Under the pieces are notes generated by a model. It had not been told where the DNA came from and made no database searches. It was given only the letters and a program-made list of their open reading frames with translations. Below are positions 33,797 to 42,642 of a DNA stretch of 64,000 nt, in pieces (within the stretch, counting starts at the first letter, position 1; every line of letters starts with the position of its first letter). The DNA is from Anaeromicrobium sediminis (GTDB taxonomy: Bacteria; Bacillota; Clostridia; Peptostreptococcales; Thermotaleaceae), in NCBI RefSeq assembly GCF_002270055.1, contig NZ_NIBG01000004.1, forward strand, positions 54,782-118,781, read 5' to 3'. A program made the translations under genes and the position numbers.

Positions 33797-35758
33797 CTAT
33801 TTATCATTTAATACTCTCATGGCATTTAGTATGGCAATAGTAGCAACACCTACATCACCAAAAACTGCACTCCACATATTTGCTATACCAACGGCCCCTA
33901 GAACAAGGATAATTCCCTTAACACCAAGGGCAAATATAATATTTTGCCATACTATCTTATTAGTATTTTTAGAAATACTTATGGCCTTAGGAATTTTACT
34001 GATTTCATCTGTCATTAAAACCACATCTGCCGCTTCAATGGCAGCATCAGATCCTAAACCACCCATGGCTATTCCCACATCAGCCCTTGCCAATACAGGT
34101 GCATCATTAATGCCATCTCCAACAAATACAACTTTTCCTTTATTATTCTTATTAAATAATAATTCAAGCTTCTCTACTTTTTCATGGGGCAATAGTTCAG
34201 AATATACTTTATCAATTCCTATCTTCTTTCCTATATGATCAGCCACATTCTTATGGTCACCTGTTAACATAATAATGTTAGAAATGCCCATCTTCTTTAG
34301 GGACTCAATTCCATCTTTAGTATCTTCCTTTAATTCATCTGCAATTATGATTGTTCCAATATGTTTATTTTCCTTTGAAATATATATATTAGTTCCAGCT
34401 TGGTTAACTGCTGATATATGTATGTTATTATCTTTCATTAGAGCCTTGTTTCCAACAAGTACTTGAATTTCTTCAAATTCAGCTGAAATACCTTTCCCTG
34501 CTATCTCATTAATATTTGAAACCTTTGATTCATCTAGACCTTTAGAATATTCTTCTACAATTGATTGAGCAATAGGATGATTAGAGAAATGCTCTATATG
34601 AGCTGCTATCTTTAATACTTCATCCTCTTTAAAACCTTCTTGTGCCATTATTTCTTTAACTTTAAACTTACCTTTAGTTAGAGTTCCCGTCTTATCAAAT
34701 ACAATAGTATCTACATCTTTTAGGGCCTCTATAAAGTTTCCACCCTTTATCAATATACCATTTCTTGATGCGGCCCCAATACCACCAAAGTATCCAAGTG
34801 GGATTGAAATAACTAAAGCACAAGGACAGGATACAACTAAGAATATGGCTGCTCTATACATCCAAGGTAAAAAAGGTTCCTTTAATATAAGTGGAGGACA
34901 AATAGCTAATAATAGGGCTCCACCTACTACTGCTGGTGTATAGTATCTTGCAAATTTCGTAATAAACTTTTCTGTCTTGGCCTTTTGTGCATTTGCCTTT
35001 TCTACTAAATCCAATATTTTTGAAACTGTTGATTCATTAAATAATTTAGTAACTTTAATAGTTAAGGCTCCCGTTTTATTTATGGAACCACTTAGTACTT
35101 CATTATCCACATCCACTTCCCTAGGGATAGATTCTCCAGTGATTACAGAAGTATCTATAGTGGACTGCCCTTCTATTACTATTCCATCAAGTGGAACCTT
35201 TTCTCCTGGTTTAACTAAAATAATATCTCCAATTTGAATCTTATCAGGAGAAACTTTCACATAATTATTATCCTTTTTTAAATTAGCAAACTCTGGTTTA
35301 ATATCTAATAGAGCAGTAATTGATCTCTTTGATCTATCTACTGCCATATGCTCAAATATCTCACCTACTCGGAAAAATAACATAACTGCCACAGCTTCTG
35401 GATATTCTCCTATAAGGAATGCTGCAAGGGATGCAATTGACATTAGGAAGTTTTCATCCAATAGTTGCCCTCCTAAGATCCCCTTAATAGCGTCAAATAC
35501 AATATTTCTAGCAATAACTATGTATGCCATTACAAATAATCCTAGTTGAATAGATTGATTAACCGGAGCAAGTAATGCAGCAGCAAATATGATTGCACCG
35601 ATAATTAGTTGAATTATATCACCTTTACTGGCTTCATGACTATGATCGTGATCATGGTGGTGATGATCATGGTCATGATGGTCATGACTTTTTTGAGCTG
35701 GTCCACAGCCACTAGAACAACCTCAAGAACTTTTAGCTTTTAATATTTTTTCACTCAT
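33797..35758 (-). CDS. P1B-type Zn/Cd-transporting ATPase with an in-frame UGA (candidate selenoprotein)
   Basis: This metal-efflux ATPase has TGES, a CPC membrane motif (VSCPCALVISIPLG), the phosphorylation site DKTGTLT, the HP motif in HFSNHPIAQ and the hinge GDGINDAPVL. This is the zinc/cadmium/lead class. The longest uninterrupted frame starts at 35530 and lacks the first membrane helix. Reading through one UGA at 35725-35723 (codon 12) gives 653 residues from an ATG at 35758. That ATG has a GGGGG ribosome binding site and lies 2 nt after the arsR stop. The added N-terminus reads KSS-U-GCSSGCGP, then a His/Asp-rich run, then the missing helix. No other start lies between the UGA and 35530. 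A hairpin suited to a bacterial SECIS follows the UGA. A nonsense mutation is the alternative. Confidence 0.85.
35696..35725 (-). promoter_or_regulatory. candidate bacterial SECIS element after in-frame UGA
   Basis: On the minus strand the UGA (35725-35723) is followed by 12 nt, then GGCUG (35710-35706), loop UGGAC (35705-35701) and CAGCU (35700-35696). That gives four Watson-Crick pairs and one G-U, with the loop starting 18 nt after the UGA and a G in its second place. Spacing and small G-containing loop fit the bacterial SECIS pattern recognised by SelB. The stem is short, so support is moderate. Confidence 0.5.
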
Positions 35759-35760
35759 TT

Positions 35761-36120
35761 CTATTTCCCCCTTTTTTCTAAAATGTGGTCTAACCCCATT
35801 TGGTAAATTCCCTCTACATGTTCATCATCTAAAGAGTAATATGACAACCTTCCTTCTTTTCTCATCTTTACTAATCTATGATTTCTAAGAACTCGTAGCT
35901 GATGAGATACGGATGATTGACTCATATTTAATAGATTTGCTATGGTCCCAACACATAACTCCCTTTTAAATAGGACGTAGATCAACTTGACTCTTGTCTG
36001 ATCTCCAAATATTTTTAAGAACTCAGATAAAGAGTACAATGTATCTTCCTCTGGCATATTTTCAATAATTTCTTTAATAGCTTTATCTTCATTTCCTTTA
36101 CAGCAAGCTTCTAAATGCAA
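35761..36120 (-). CDS. ArsR/SmtB-family metal sensor repressor
   Basis: This 119-residue winged-helix repressor has DNA-recognition segment ELCVGTIANLLNMSQSSVSHQLRVLRNHRLV. The C-terminal helix DDEHVEGIYQMGLDHI has the Asp-x-His and His spacing of the alpha-5 zinc site of CzrA/SmtB. Near the N-terminus EACCKG offers a Cys pair like the alpha-3N site of CadC. A TTG start at 36120 is preferred because a perfect GGAGGTGA lies just upstream; the ATG at 36141 would place that sequence inside the gene. Its stop is 2 nt before the ATPase start, so the two form an operon repressed until Zn or Cd is in excess. Confidence 0.9.
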   Translation of the reverse strand: MHLEACCKGNEDKAIKEIIENMPEEDTLYSLSEFLKIFGDQTRVKLIYVLFKRELCVGTIANLLNMSQSSVSHQLRVLRNHRLVKMRKEGRLSYYSLDDEHVEGIYQMGLDHILEKRGK

Positions 36121-36146
36121 ATAGTCACCTCCAAAACACATCTATA

Positions 36147-36175
36147 TATGTACATGTGTTCATGTGTTTGTTCAA
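36147..36175 (-). promoter_or_regulatory. promoter and operator of the arsR-ATPase operon
   Basis: On the minus strand TTGAAC (36175-36170), a 17-nt spacer and TACATA (36152-36147) form the promoter. The spacer region holds the dyad ACATG-TGTT-CATGT (36152-36165), in position for an ArsR-type repressor. Confidence 0.55.
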
Positions 36176-36365
36176 TCATAATTATATTACTTTTTAATCT
36201 AATTTCCAAGTGTTTATTGAAAATTTTTATCATTTACACTAAAAATTTGCTCCAGTGACTAGAAAACCTTCAAGTCTAAAGTAAACTACTTAAAATATCA
36301 TTTAGCTATTAACAACTAAACGTATTTTTATTTTACAGAACAAAATTTTAGTTATCAATTAATAA

Positions 36366-36394
36366 TTGTTTTTTGTTAAGTATTTTGTTATAAT
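36366..36394 (+). promoter_or_regulatory. promoter of the marR gene
   Basis: TTGTTT (36366-36371), a 17-nt spacer and TATAAT (36389-36394). A near-palindrome CAATTAATAATTG (36356-36368) overlaps the -35 and could be the MarR operator. Confidence 0.6.
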
Positions 36395-36438
36395 TGCATG
36401 TGCTTAATAAAAAGCAAATTAATTAAGGGGACAATACT

Positions 36439-36912
36439 ATGAATGAACAATTGATAAATAAATTAATCTCAAATATTGTACATTTTTATCCTTTATTCCA
36501 AAAAGAATTCTTGGATTTAAGGATTGATAATAATGTTAAAGAAATAAGCCCATTACTCTTTAGAATCTTAGATGAGATTCATATTGAAGGAAATACCACT
36601 GTTTCCACTTTAAGTAAACGGCTGTCTATTTCCATGCCAAATACTAGTAGAAGCGTAAATACCCTAATCAAACTTGGGTATGTAGATAAAAGACAAGATG
36701 AAGTTGATAAAAGAATTATTCATTTATACCTAACAATGAAGGGTCTAGATTTAGTTGAAAATTCTATTCTTGAGGCTGAAAAAAAGATTTTTACCAAATT
36801 TAATGTACTAGATGAAAAAGAAATAAAAGAGCTTTCAGATTCGTTCTATTTAATAAGAAACCTACTTATTAAAGCAAGAGATTTAAATGAAAATTCAAAA
36901 GGAGGACTATAA
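36439..36912 (+). CDS. MarR-family transcriptional regulator
   Basis: The 157-residue protein has the MarR winged helix. The recognition helix lies in NTTVSTLSKRLSISMPNTSRSVNTLIKLGYVDKRQDEVDKRIIHLYLT (about residues 50-97), with the Asp-x-Arg wing (DEVDKR) conserved. Terminal helices form the dimer interface. GGGGAC precedes the ATG. It is co-directional with, and 9 nt upstream of, a YwaF-type membrane protein gene, whose translation probably depends on coupling. Regulation of that gene and of itself is inferred from context. Confidence 0.9.
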   Translation: MNEQLINKLISNIVHFYPLFQKEFLDLRIDNNVKEISPLLFRILDEIHIEGNTTVSTLSKRLSISMPNTSRSVNTLIKLGYVDKRQDEVDKRIIHLYLTMKGLDLVENSILEAEKKIFTKFNVLDEKEIKELSDSFYLIRNLLIKARDLNENSKGGL

Positions 36913-36921
36913 TTTAATACA

Positions 36922-37698
36922 ATGATTAATCTTATAGATATGAATTTATTTTGGAAATTGTTTTGGACATCAACGGATAGACAAGGTTCTTTTAGTTTAT
37001 ATTCAATGGAACATGTACTTGCTTTGAGTATTATTTTAGGAATAATTATTTTTCTATTTATTCATAGAGAAAAATTGAAAGAAAATCATACTAGAATAAA
37101 AGTTGGACGAATCATAGCATCCATCTTATTTGTTCAAACTTTTTTTCTACATTTTTGGTTTTTTCAAAGTGGAACTTTTACACTTCAAGAATCTCTCCCT
37201 CTATACCTATGTAGAATAACTACTATATTATGTATTTTCATGATACTAAAAGAAGACTTTTCATTTTTTGAAATTGTTTATTTTTGGGGATTGGGGGGAG
37301 CATCTCAGGCGCTTTTAACTCCTGATACAGGTGGTTTTTTATTTCCTCATTGGATATATATTCAATTTTTTATTAGTCATGGAGGTATATTAATCTCAAT
37401 ATTTTTCATGATGATAGCTTATGAATATAAACCAAATTTTAAATCCTTAAAGAAAACATTTAAGTGGAGTTTTATCTACTTGTTCATTGTGTGGAATATT
37501 AATTATTTTGTTAATGGAAATTACTCTTATTTACGAAATAAACCATTAACCCCAACAATACTTGACTATTTGCCAGCCTTCCCTTATTATATTCCATTTA
37601 TGGTAATGGGCATGTTTTTCGTTTTCTTTATTCTATATATTCCATTCTTTGTATTAGGTATGAAAGAAAAGAACCTACAGAAAAGTATCAATATATAA
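36922..37698 (+). CDS. TIGR02206/YwaF-type membrane protein
   Basis: The 258-residue polytopic membrane protein has six to seven hydrophobic segments. It starts MINLIDMNLFWKLFWTSTDRQGSFSLYSMEHVLAL; FSxxH near the N-terminus, LPLYLCRITTILCIFMIL and GGASQALLTPDTGGFLFPHW match the TIGR02206 (YwaF) family of unknown function. NYxxNGNYSYLRNKP in the sixth loop is also conserved. The ribosome binding site GGAGG lies 18 nt before the ATG, overlapping the end of marR, so translational coupling is likely. Function unknown. Confidence 0.85.
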   Translation: MINLIDMNLFWKLFWTSTDRQGSFSLYSMEHVLALSIILGIIIFLFIHREKLKENHTRIKVGRIIASILFVQTFFLHFWFFQSGTFTLQESLPLYLCRITTILCIFMILKEDFSFFEIVYFWGLGGASQALLTPDTGGFLFPHWIYIQFFISHGGILISIFFMMIAYEYKPNFKSLKKTFKWSFIYLFIVWNINYFVNGNYSYLRNKPLTPTILDYLPAFPYYIPFMVMGMFFVFFILYIPFFVLGMKEKNLQKSINI

Positions 37699-37705
37699 TA
37701 AATAA

Positions 37706-37750
37706 AATGGGACAAACTTAAATGATTAAGTATTGTCCCATTAATTTTTT
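37706..37750 (+). terminator. terminator of the marR-ywaF operon
   Basis: AATGGGACAA pairs with TTGTCCCATT and is followed by AATTTTTT, just after the stop codon. Confidence 0.85.
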
Positions 37751-37963
37751 AGAGTGTAAATAGTCCTATAAACTGACCCCTTTCTAGTAGATATACAAAT
37801 TAGTTGAATTTTCTATTAGAAGGACCTATTTCATGAGAGATGTTATTTTATTATTTTAAAACAATTCATACATAAAAACCTTAGATTTTCCTTCAATTAC
37901 TGGGTTTAAAATTAATCTATTGTGGTATAATAATTCATATTAATTTTAAGAGGTGTTATTGAA

Positions 37964-38596
37964 ATGAGTATTAATTGGTTTGAATGGTTAGGTTATTTAG
38001 CTTCTCTCATTGTACTAATATCCCTATTAATGAGTTCTATCCTAAAACTTCGATGGATTAATTTAGTAGGATCTGGTTTATTTGCTCTATATGGATTTTT
38101 AATTGGCGCATTGCCAGTAGGATTTATGAATCTAGGTATTGCTGCTATTAACATATACTACCTTATAAAGATATATAGATCAAAGGAATACTTTAAGATG
38201 CTTCCCATTGAAGGGGATTCTAAGTATTTCAGCTACTTCTTAGATTTTCATAAAAAGGGACTAGAAGAGTATGCTGGTACATCTCAGTTTCATATTAGCA
38301 ACTCAGATGTAAATTTTTATATTTTAAGAAATATGGTACCAGCGGGAATTTTTATAGGCTCTAAATATGATGAGAATACTCTAAAGGTAGATCTTGATTT
38401 TGTTATACCAGAATATAGGGATTTTAAAATAGGAAGCTACATTTACGAAAATAGAAAGGAATATTTCCTAGATAAAGGCTACTCTAAGTTTATAAGTTTT
38501 TCATCAAAGGATGAACATATTAAATACCTTAAAAAAATGGGATTTGAAGAAAAAGAAGGAAAAGGCAAAAAATGTTTTGTAAAATCAATAATTTAG
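37964..38596 (+). CDS. YgjV-like membrane protein with C-terminal acetyltransferase-like domain
   Basis: The 210-residue protein has three N-terminal membrane helices (about 5-75; WLGYLASLIVLISLLMSSILKLRWINLVGSGLFALYG resembles the YgjV/inner-membrane family). The soluble C-terminal half resembles a GNAT fold, with VDLDFVIPEYRDFKIGSYIYEN and GYSKFISFSSKDEHIKYLKKMGFEEKE. The acetyl-CoA loop is atypical (YRDFKIG), so activity is uncertain. Single gene with AAGAGG as a weak ribosome binding site and a hairpin after the stop codon. A membrane-GNAT fusion of this sort is known in Firmicutes, but its function is not. Confidence 0.75.
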   Translation: MSINWFEWLGYLASLIVLISLLMSSILKLRWINLVGSGLFALYGFLIGALPVGFMNLGIAAINIYYLIKIYRSKEYFKMLPIEGDSKYFSYFLDFHKKGLEEYAGTSQFHISNSDVNFYILRNMVPAGIFIGSKYDENTLKVDLDFVIPEYRDFKIGSYIYENRKEYFLDKGYSKFISFSSKDEHIKYLKKMGFEEKEGKGKKCFVKSII

Positions 38597-38600
38597 ATAA

Positions 38601-38632
38601 TTTTAGCATCTATGAAATCATAGATGCTAAAA
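38601..38632. terminator. hairpin after the YgjV-like gene
   Basis: A perfect 14-bp stem (TTTTAGCATCTATG / CATAGATGCTAAAA) with a 4-nt loop. The T-run lies on the minus side, so it may serve the convergent gene at 38745 as well. Confidence 0.7.
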
Positions 38633-38744
38633 CAGTCTATAGTTCCTGTCAATTTATAATAAAAATAAATTTTATTCTGGATAATATATGAACATACTCA
38701 CTCTTGTTAACTCATTCCCTAAATTCTTCTTATAGGCTAAAATA

Positions 38745-39725
38745 TTATACTATATTGCAATATTTTATCTCTAAATTTGCCATCATAAATTTTGATTTAA
38801 TCTCAATAAAGTAAACCAAATCATTGAAATATTGATATAGAACAGCTCTATTTTCAAATTCTTCTCTTGTTTTTGGTAATTCAGTGTCTTGGTAATGCTT
38901 TTTTATGAAATCTGCCTTTACTAAAAGGTGTTCTCCCGTATTGCACTCATTTAATTCGTTAGCTAGGTTTTCAGTAAACTCACTTAATAGCTTAGCTTTG
39001 TCAACAGTAATAAACATTTTTTCAAAATGTTTTTCCATATTTACAAGAATTTCATATTGTTTCCTTCTCATCTGAAAATATTTAATGAAATAGCTATTAT
39101 CTTTCAATATGAAATTATTATTAAAGTTGATAGCATGATCAAAACCCTTTGATATAATACGATCTAACCTTTCTAAGGAATCTTCTTGTTCTTCTATAGA
39201 ACATTGATTTAATAGTTGCAACTTCATGTTGTGTAGAATGGTTTTTATTAACTCTTCTACTTCCAATTGTATATCTCTTATTTCCTTTTCTTTGTTAGGT
39301 ATATGAAGATTCATACCTAAAGCTACTATGACACCAGTTAATAATAACCCTATCTCATTGAGCATAATATCTAAGCTGAGACTTTGAATATTATAAATAT
39401 GACTTACTAAAACTGTACTAACTGTCAGCCCTTCTGTAACTTTGAAGATTGTTAATATTGGTATAAATATAATCAAAAAAATACCAAGTACAGTTAAATT
39501 ATGACCACCCACTTGAAATAAAATAGTGGCTAGAATTATTGCAGCTATAGATGTTATAAGCCTCTTTATACCTACGACATATGTTTGAAGTCTTGTATCT
39601 AAAATACTAATCATACATATCATTCCAGCTGAGGGACTATACTTTAGACCAAAGAAATCTGCTATAAATATGGATAGTATAAAACCTATGGCTACCTTTG
39701 TACCTCTATAAAATAAATTTTTCAA
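38745..39725 (-). CDS. aromatic-acid-exporter-type membrane protein (DUF939/FUSC-like)
   Basis: The 326-residue protein has five to six N-terminal membrane helices (about 8-150). MKNLFYRGTKVAIGFILSIFIADFFGLKYSPSAGMICMISILDT is the typical start of the Gram-positive DUF939 (ArAE_1) family. The long helical C-terminal cytoplasmic domain (about 155-320) is charged and contains AVLYQYFNDLVYFIEIKSKF. By family relation it may export aromatic acids or similar compounds; the substrate is unknown. Single gene; the ribosome binding site (GAGGTGAAG) is acceptable. Confidence 0.82.
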   Translation of the reverse strand: MKNLFYRGTKVAIGFILSIFIADFFGLKYSPSAGMICMISILDTRLQTYVVGIKRLITSIAAIILATILFQVGGHNLTVLGIFLIIFIPILTIFKVTEGLTVSTVLVSHIYNIQSLSLDIMLNEIGLLLTGVIVALGMNLHIPNKEKEIRDIQLEVEELIKTILHNMKLQLLNQCSIEEQEDSLERLDRIISKGFDHAINFNNNFILKDNSYFIKYFQMRRKQYEILVNMEKHFEKMFITVDKAKLLSEFTENLANELNECNTGEHLLVKADFIKKHYQDTELPKTREEFENRAVLYQYFNDLVYFIEIKSKFMMANLEIKYCNIV

Positions 39726-39861
39726 TCAACTTCACCTCAACCTCTTTATTACCCCATTTTTTTTATAATATTCACTGTTTTTTTATCCAAAATATTGTAT
39801 TAGACAGTTAAAGTTTTTAATCTTATACATAACTTATTTCATCTCTAACTTTTAAAATATA

Positions 39862-39896
39862 AGACATCTAACAGAGAAATACTCTATTAGATGTCT
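39862..39896. terminator. terminator downstream of the merR gene
   Basis: AGACATCTA with an inner CAGAG/CTCT stem pairs with TAGATGTCT; T-rich sequence lies on both sides. Confidence 0.7.
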
Positions 39897-40019
39897 ATTT
39901 ATTTTTATATCATTTACATTGTTGAATTTAATTTCATTTTCATACCATTTAATTAACGCTCTATCATTTTACTTAAATTCAATAGCTTCAGCAACTTTAA
40001 TACATCTTACATAAAATAG

Positions 40020-40877
40020 TTAAATACTCTTCATATCCATAACTTCATCACTGATTATAGGTACTTTTATTTCTACCAAATACTCATTTTCATTATTCAC
40101 TATAAAGCTACTAATAATTGATGTTTTAATAATATCTCCCCTTATCTGTAATTGTTTCTTATTAATATATTCTCTTATTCTTGAAAAAGTATCTTCCATA
40201 TTGGAATATGGACCTTCGTGGTAGGCTATAATACACTTTCCAAGTGAATACTCCTGAACATTTAAATCCTTAATAAATTCCTCATCTGTAGGCATTATTA
40301 CTTTTTCCAGGTATTCAGTTTTAGTACAATGTAAATATTTTTCATTATATATAAATGAAATACCATGATTATGTCCAACTTCAGAATAGTTAGGATAACG
40401 CTCTGTTAGTTCAAGTAATTTAGTTTCAAATTCATACCAATCATTGACTGTTTGACAATCACCAATAACACCATAAATTGGATTGCAACTTTTAATCTCT
40501 ATTTGGTTTTCAATTGTTTCATAGCGTATACTTGTTTCTTCTATTGTTTCAATAATAGACTCAAGTTTTTTTGCCACAGCTTGCATTTTCATTATTTTAT
40601 TTTCAAACTGTTCTTTTTGGGATTTAAGGGTTTTTAATGCCTCATCTAAATGATGCATTTCTTTAAATTTTTTTACTTCTTCCAAAGATAATCCTAACAT
40701 TTTATAAAACTTTATTCGATCGACCTCAATAAATTGTTCTAGTGAATAATATCTATAAGAATTTTGCTCATCAACTATTTCGGGCGATAATATGTCCATT
40801 TTATCGTAATATCTTAGGGTTTGAGCATCAATATTTTTAATCTTAGCGATTTCCCCTATTCTATATTTTTTCTTCAT
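40020..40877 (-). CDS. MerR-family regulator with GyrI-like effector domain
   Basis: The 285-residue activator has an N-terminal MerR winged helix (about 5-75: YRIGEIAKIKNIDAQTLRYYDKMDILSPE...YRYYSLEQF), a dimerisation coiled coil (about 80-120) and a C-terminal GyrI-like ligand-binding domain (about 125-285). This is the BmrR-type layout, which senses lipophilic drugs. It is divergent from a MATE exporter gene. The exporter promoter has a 19-nt spacer with a dyad, the classic MerR target. Induction of the pump by its substrates is inferred. Confidence 0.9.
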   Translation of the reverse strand: MKKKYRIGEIAKIKNIDAQTLRYYDKMDILSPEIVDEQNSYRYYSLEQFIEVDRIKFYKMLGLSLEEVKKFKEMHHLDEALKTLKSQKEQFENKIMKMQAVAKKLESIIETIEETSIRYETIENQIEIKSCNPIYGVIGDCQTVNDWYEFETKLLELTERYPNYSEVGHNHGISFIYNEKYLHCTKTEYLEKVIMPTDEEFIKDLNVQEYSLGKCIIAYHEGPYSNMEDTFSRIREYINKKQLQIRGDIIKTSIISSFIVNNENEYLVEIKVPIISDEVMDMKSI

Positions 40878-41019
40878 AATATCTCTCCAAAATTTTATTT
40901 AGCTTCCTATGCTACTTGAATATCAATAATAGGATACACCCTTTTTTATTAAAGTATAAACTCATCTTTTATACTATCTCTATTTATATGGTTCTATAGC
41001 ATAAATCTAATGTTTCCTA

Positions 41020-41050
41020 TTGACTTTATAGTTACTATAAGGTTTATAAT
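41020..41050 (+). promoter_or_regulatory. MerR-type promoter of the MATE exporter gene
   Basis: TTGACT (41020-41025) and TATAAT (41045-41050) are separated by 19 nt, longer than normal, and the spacer carries a near-perfect dyad CTTTATAG-TTA-CTATAAGG. MerR activators untwist exactly this kind of promoter. Confidence 0.85.
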
Positions 41051-41086
41051 ACTATTTATCAATTATAGTATACAAGGAGGAAGTAT

Positions 41087-42415
41087 ATGAATAAAGATTT
41101 TGAAAACATTAACTTTAAAAATTATCTAAAGTTTGTACTACCTACAATTTTTTCTATGGTTTTTATTTCTATATATACAATGACCGATGGTATTTTTGTA
41201 TCTAAAAAATTAGGTAGTACTGCTCTTGCAGCTCTTAATGTAACACTTCCTGCTTTTAACTTTATTTTTGGAAGTATTTTTATGATTGTCATTGGTGCAT
41301 CAGCAATTATTGGTATTAATATTGGTGCAAAGGAAGTTGAAAAAGCTAATAAAAACTTTAGTAACATGATTTATGCACTTGCCTTTATAGGATTGTTTTA
41401 TTTTGTAATCGGCTTGTTTTTTACTAAATCCATTGCTTCATTATTAGGAGCAAAAGAGGATTTATTACCTTATGCAACAGATTATCTATTTATATTATTT
41501 ATAGGATCTATTGGATTTGTTATTAAACTTTTTACAGAAATATTTTTAAGGTTAGAAGGGAAATTTAATCTTTCTTTATTTGCTACGGTTGTTGGCGGTG
41601 TTGCAAATGTTATTTTAGATTATTTATTCATTTATGAACTAGATATGGGCATTAAAGGTGCTGCTCTTGGTACAATTCTTGGTGCTTTCATTAATGGTTT
41701 GTTTGGTGTTGTTTATTTTGCTTTCAAGGAATCTAAAATACGCTTTATTTTTACTAAAATCAATTTCAATTTTCTAAAGGACTCTATGATTAATGGTTCA
41801 TCTGAAATGGTATCTAGTTTATCTACTGGCATTACAACCTTTTTATTTAATACAGTACTTTTAAATTCAGTTGGAGAAATTGGTGTATCTAGCATATCTA
41901 TTATTTTATATGTTAACTTTTTATTATCTTCTATTTTCATTGGGATTTCCATGGGTATACAGCCATTACTTAGTTATAACTTTGGTGCAAATCACTTTAA
42001 TAATATTAACAAGCTTGTAAAAATGTCTTCTATACTTATTGGTACTATCAGTATCATAGCCTTTGCCATATGTAATACTTTTAAATTTCAACTTATATCT
42101 TTGTTTAATACAGATAATATAACACTTATTCAGATGACTGCACAAGCCTTTACTATTTTTAGCTTTACATTTTTTATTAGTGGCTTTAATATCCTTGGAT
42201 CTAACTTTTTTACATCCCTAAATAACGGTAAATATTCAGCAATTATTTCATTTAGCAGATCTATTGTATTTAAATCAATTATTATTTTAACCTTACCATC
42301 TATTATCGGCTTAAATGGTGTATGGTTAACAATTCCATTATCAGAATATCTTTGCATTATAATCACACTTTACTTTTATACGAAAGTAAAGAAAACTCAG
42401 CTATTGCCTGCATAA
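41087..42415 (+). CDS. MATE-family multidrug efflux transporter
   Basis: The 442-residue membrane protein has twelve hydrophobic segments in two homologous halves (about 10-220 and 235-440). It starts with FKNYLKFVLPTIFSMVFISIYTMTDGIFVSKKLG, typical of MATE proteins of the MepA/DinF group. GSIGFVIKLFTEIFLRLEG and GISMGIQPLLSYNFGA are the corresponding half-repeat motifs. MATE pumps export cationic drugs using Na+ or H+ gradients. The gene sits behind a MerR-type promoter, divergent from the merR gene. GGAGG lies 8 nt before the ATG. Confidence 0.93.
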   Translation: MNKDFENINFKNYLKFVLPTIFSMVFISIYTMTDGIFVSKKLGSTALAALNVTLPAFNFIFGSIFMIVIGASAIIGINIGAKEVEKANKNFSNMIYALAFIGLFYFVIGLFFTKSIASLLGAKEDLLPYATDYLFILFIGSIGFVIKLFTEIFLRLEGKFNLSLFATVVGGVANVILDYLFIYELDMGIKGAALGTILGAFINGLFGVVYFAFKESKIRFIFTKINFNFLKDSMINGSSEMVSSLSTGITTFLFNTVLLNSVGEIGVSSISIILYVNFLLSSIFIGISMGIQPLLSYNFGANHFNNINKLVKMSSILIGTISIIAFAICNTFKFQLISLFNTDNITLIQMTAQAFTIFSFTFFISGFNILGSNFFTSLNNGKYSAIISFSRSIVFKSIIILTLPSIIGLNGVWLTIPLSEYLCIIITLYFYTKVKKTQLLPA

Positions 42416-42464
42416 GTAAATAATTAGTTACTTGTTTTACAATTCATTAGATACATTCTTTATA

Positions 42465-42520
42465 AAGATTATAACTAATTGCATTCTTAACAATACAATT
42501 AGTTATAATCTTCTTTTTTT
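42465..42520 (+). terminator. terminator of the MATE gene
   Basis: A 17-bp perfect stem (42465-42481 with 42496-42512) is followed by CTTTTTTT. Confidence 0.9.
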
Positions 42521-42642
42521 GTATCTTTCTATGCACCACTTATTCAAATAACATGCACAACATTAATCAATATACATATTATATAGTGCAAAATAGACAA
42601 GCCCATAATAAAAAAACTATATAATAATAGGAGGATAAACAC

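Noticed and set aside
33819-34238. 139-codon plus-strand frame
   Set aside because: Antisense to the P-type ATPase catalytic domain, with no start signals.
33797-35530. P-type ATPase gene starting at the ATG at 35530
   Set aside because: This start has no ribosome binding site and omits the first membrane helix. The ATG at 35758 has strong signals and is in the same frame through one UGA.
35636-35690. Repeated CAT/GAC triplets as a possible tandem repeat or CRISPR-like array
   Set aside because: They encode the His/Asp-rich metal-binding run of the ATPase N-terminus in frame; low-complexity coding sequence.
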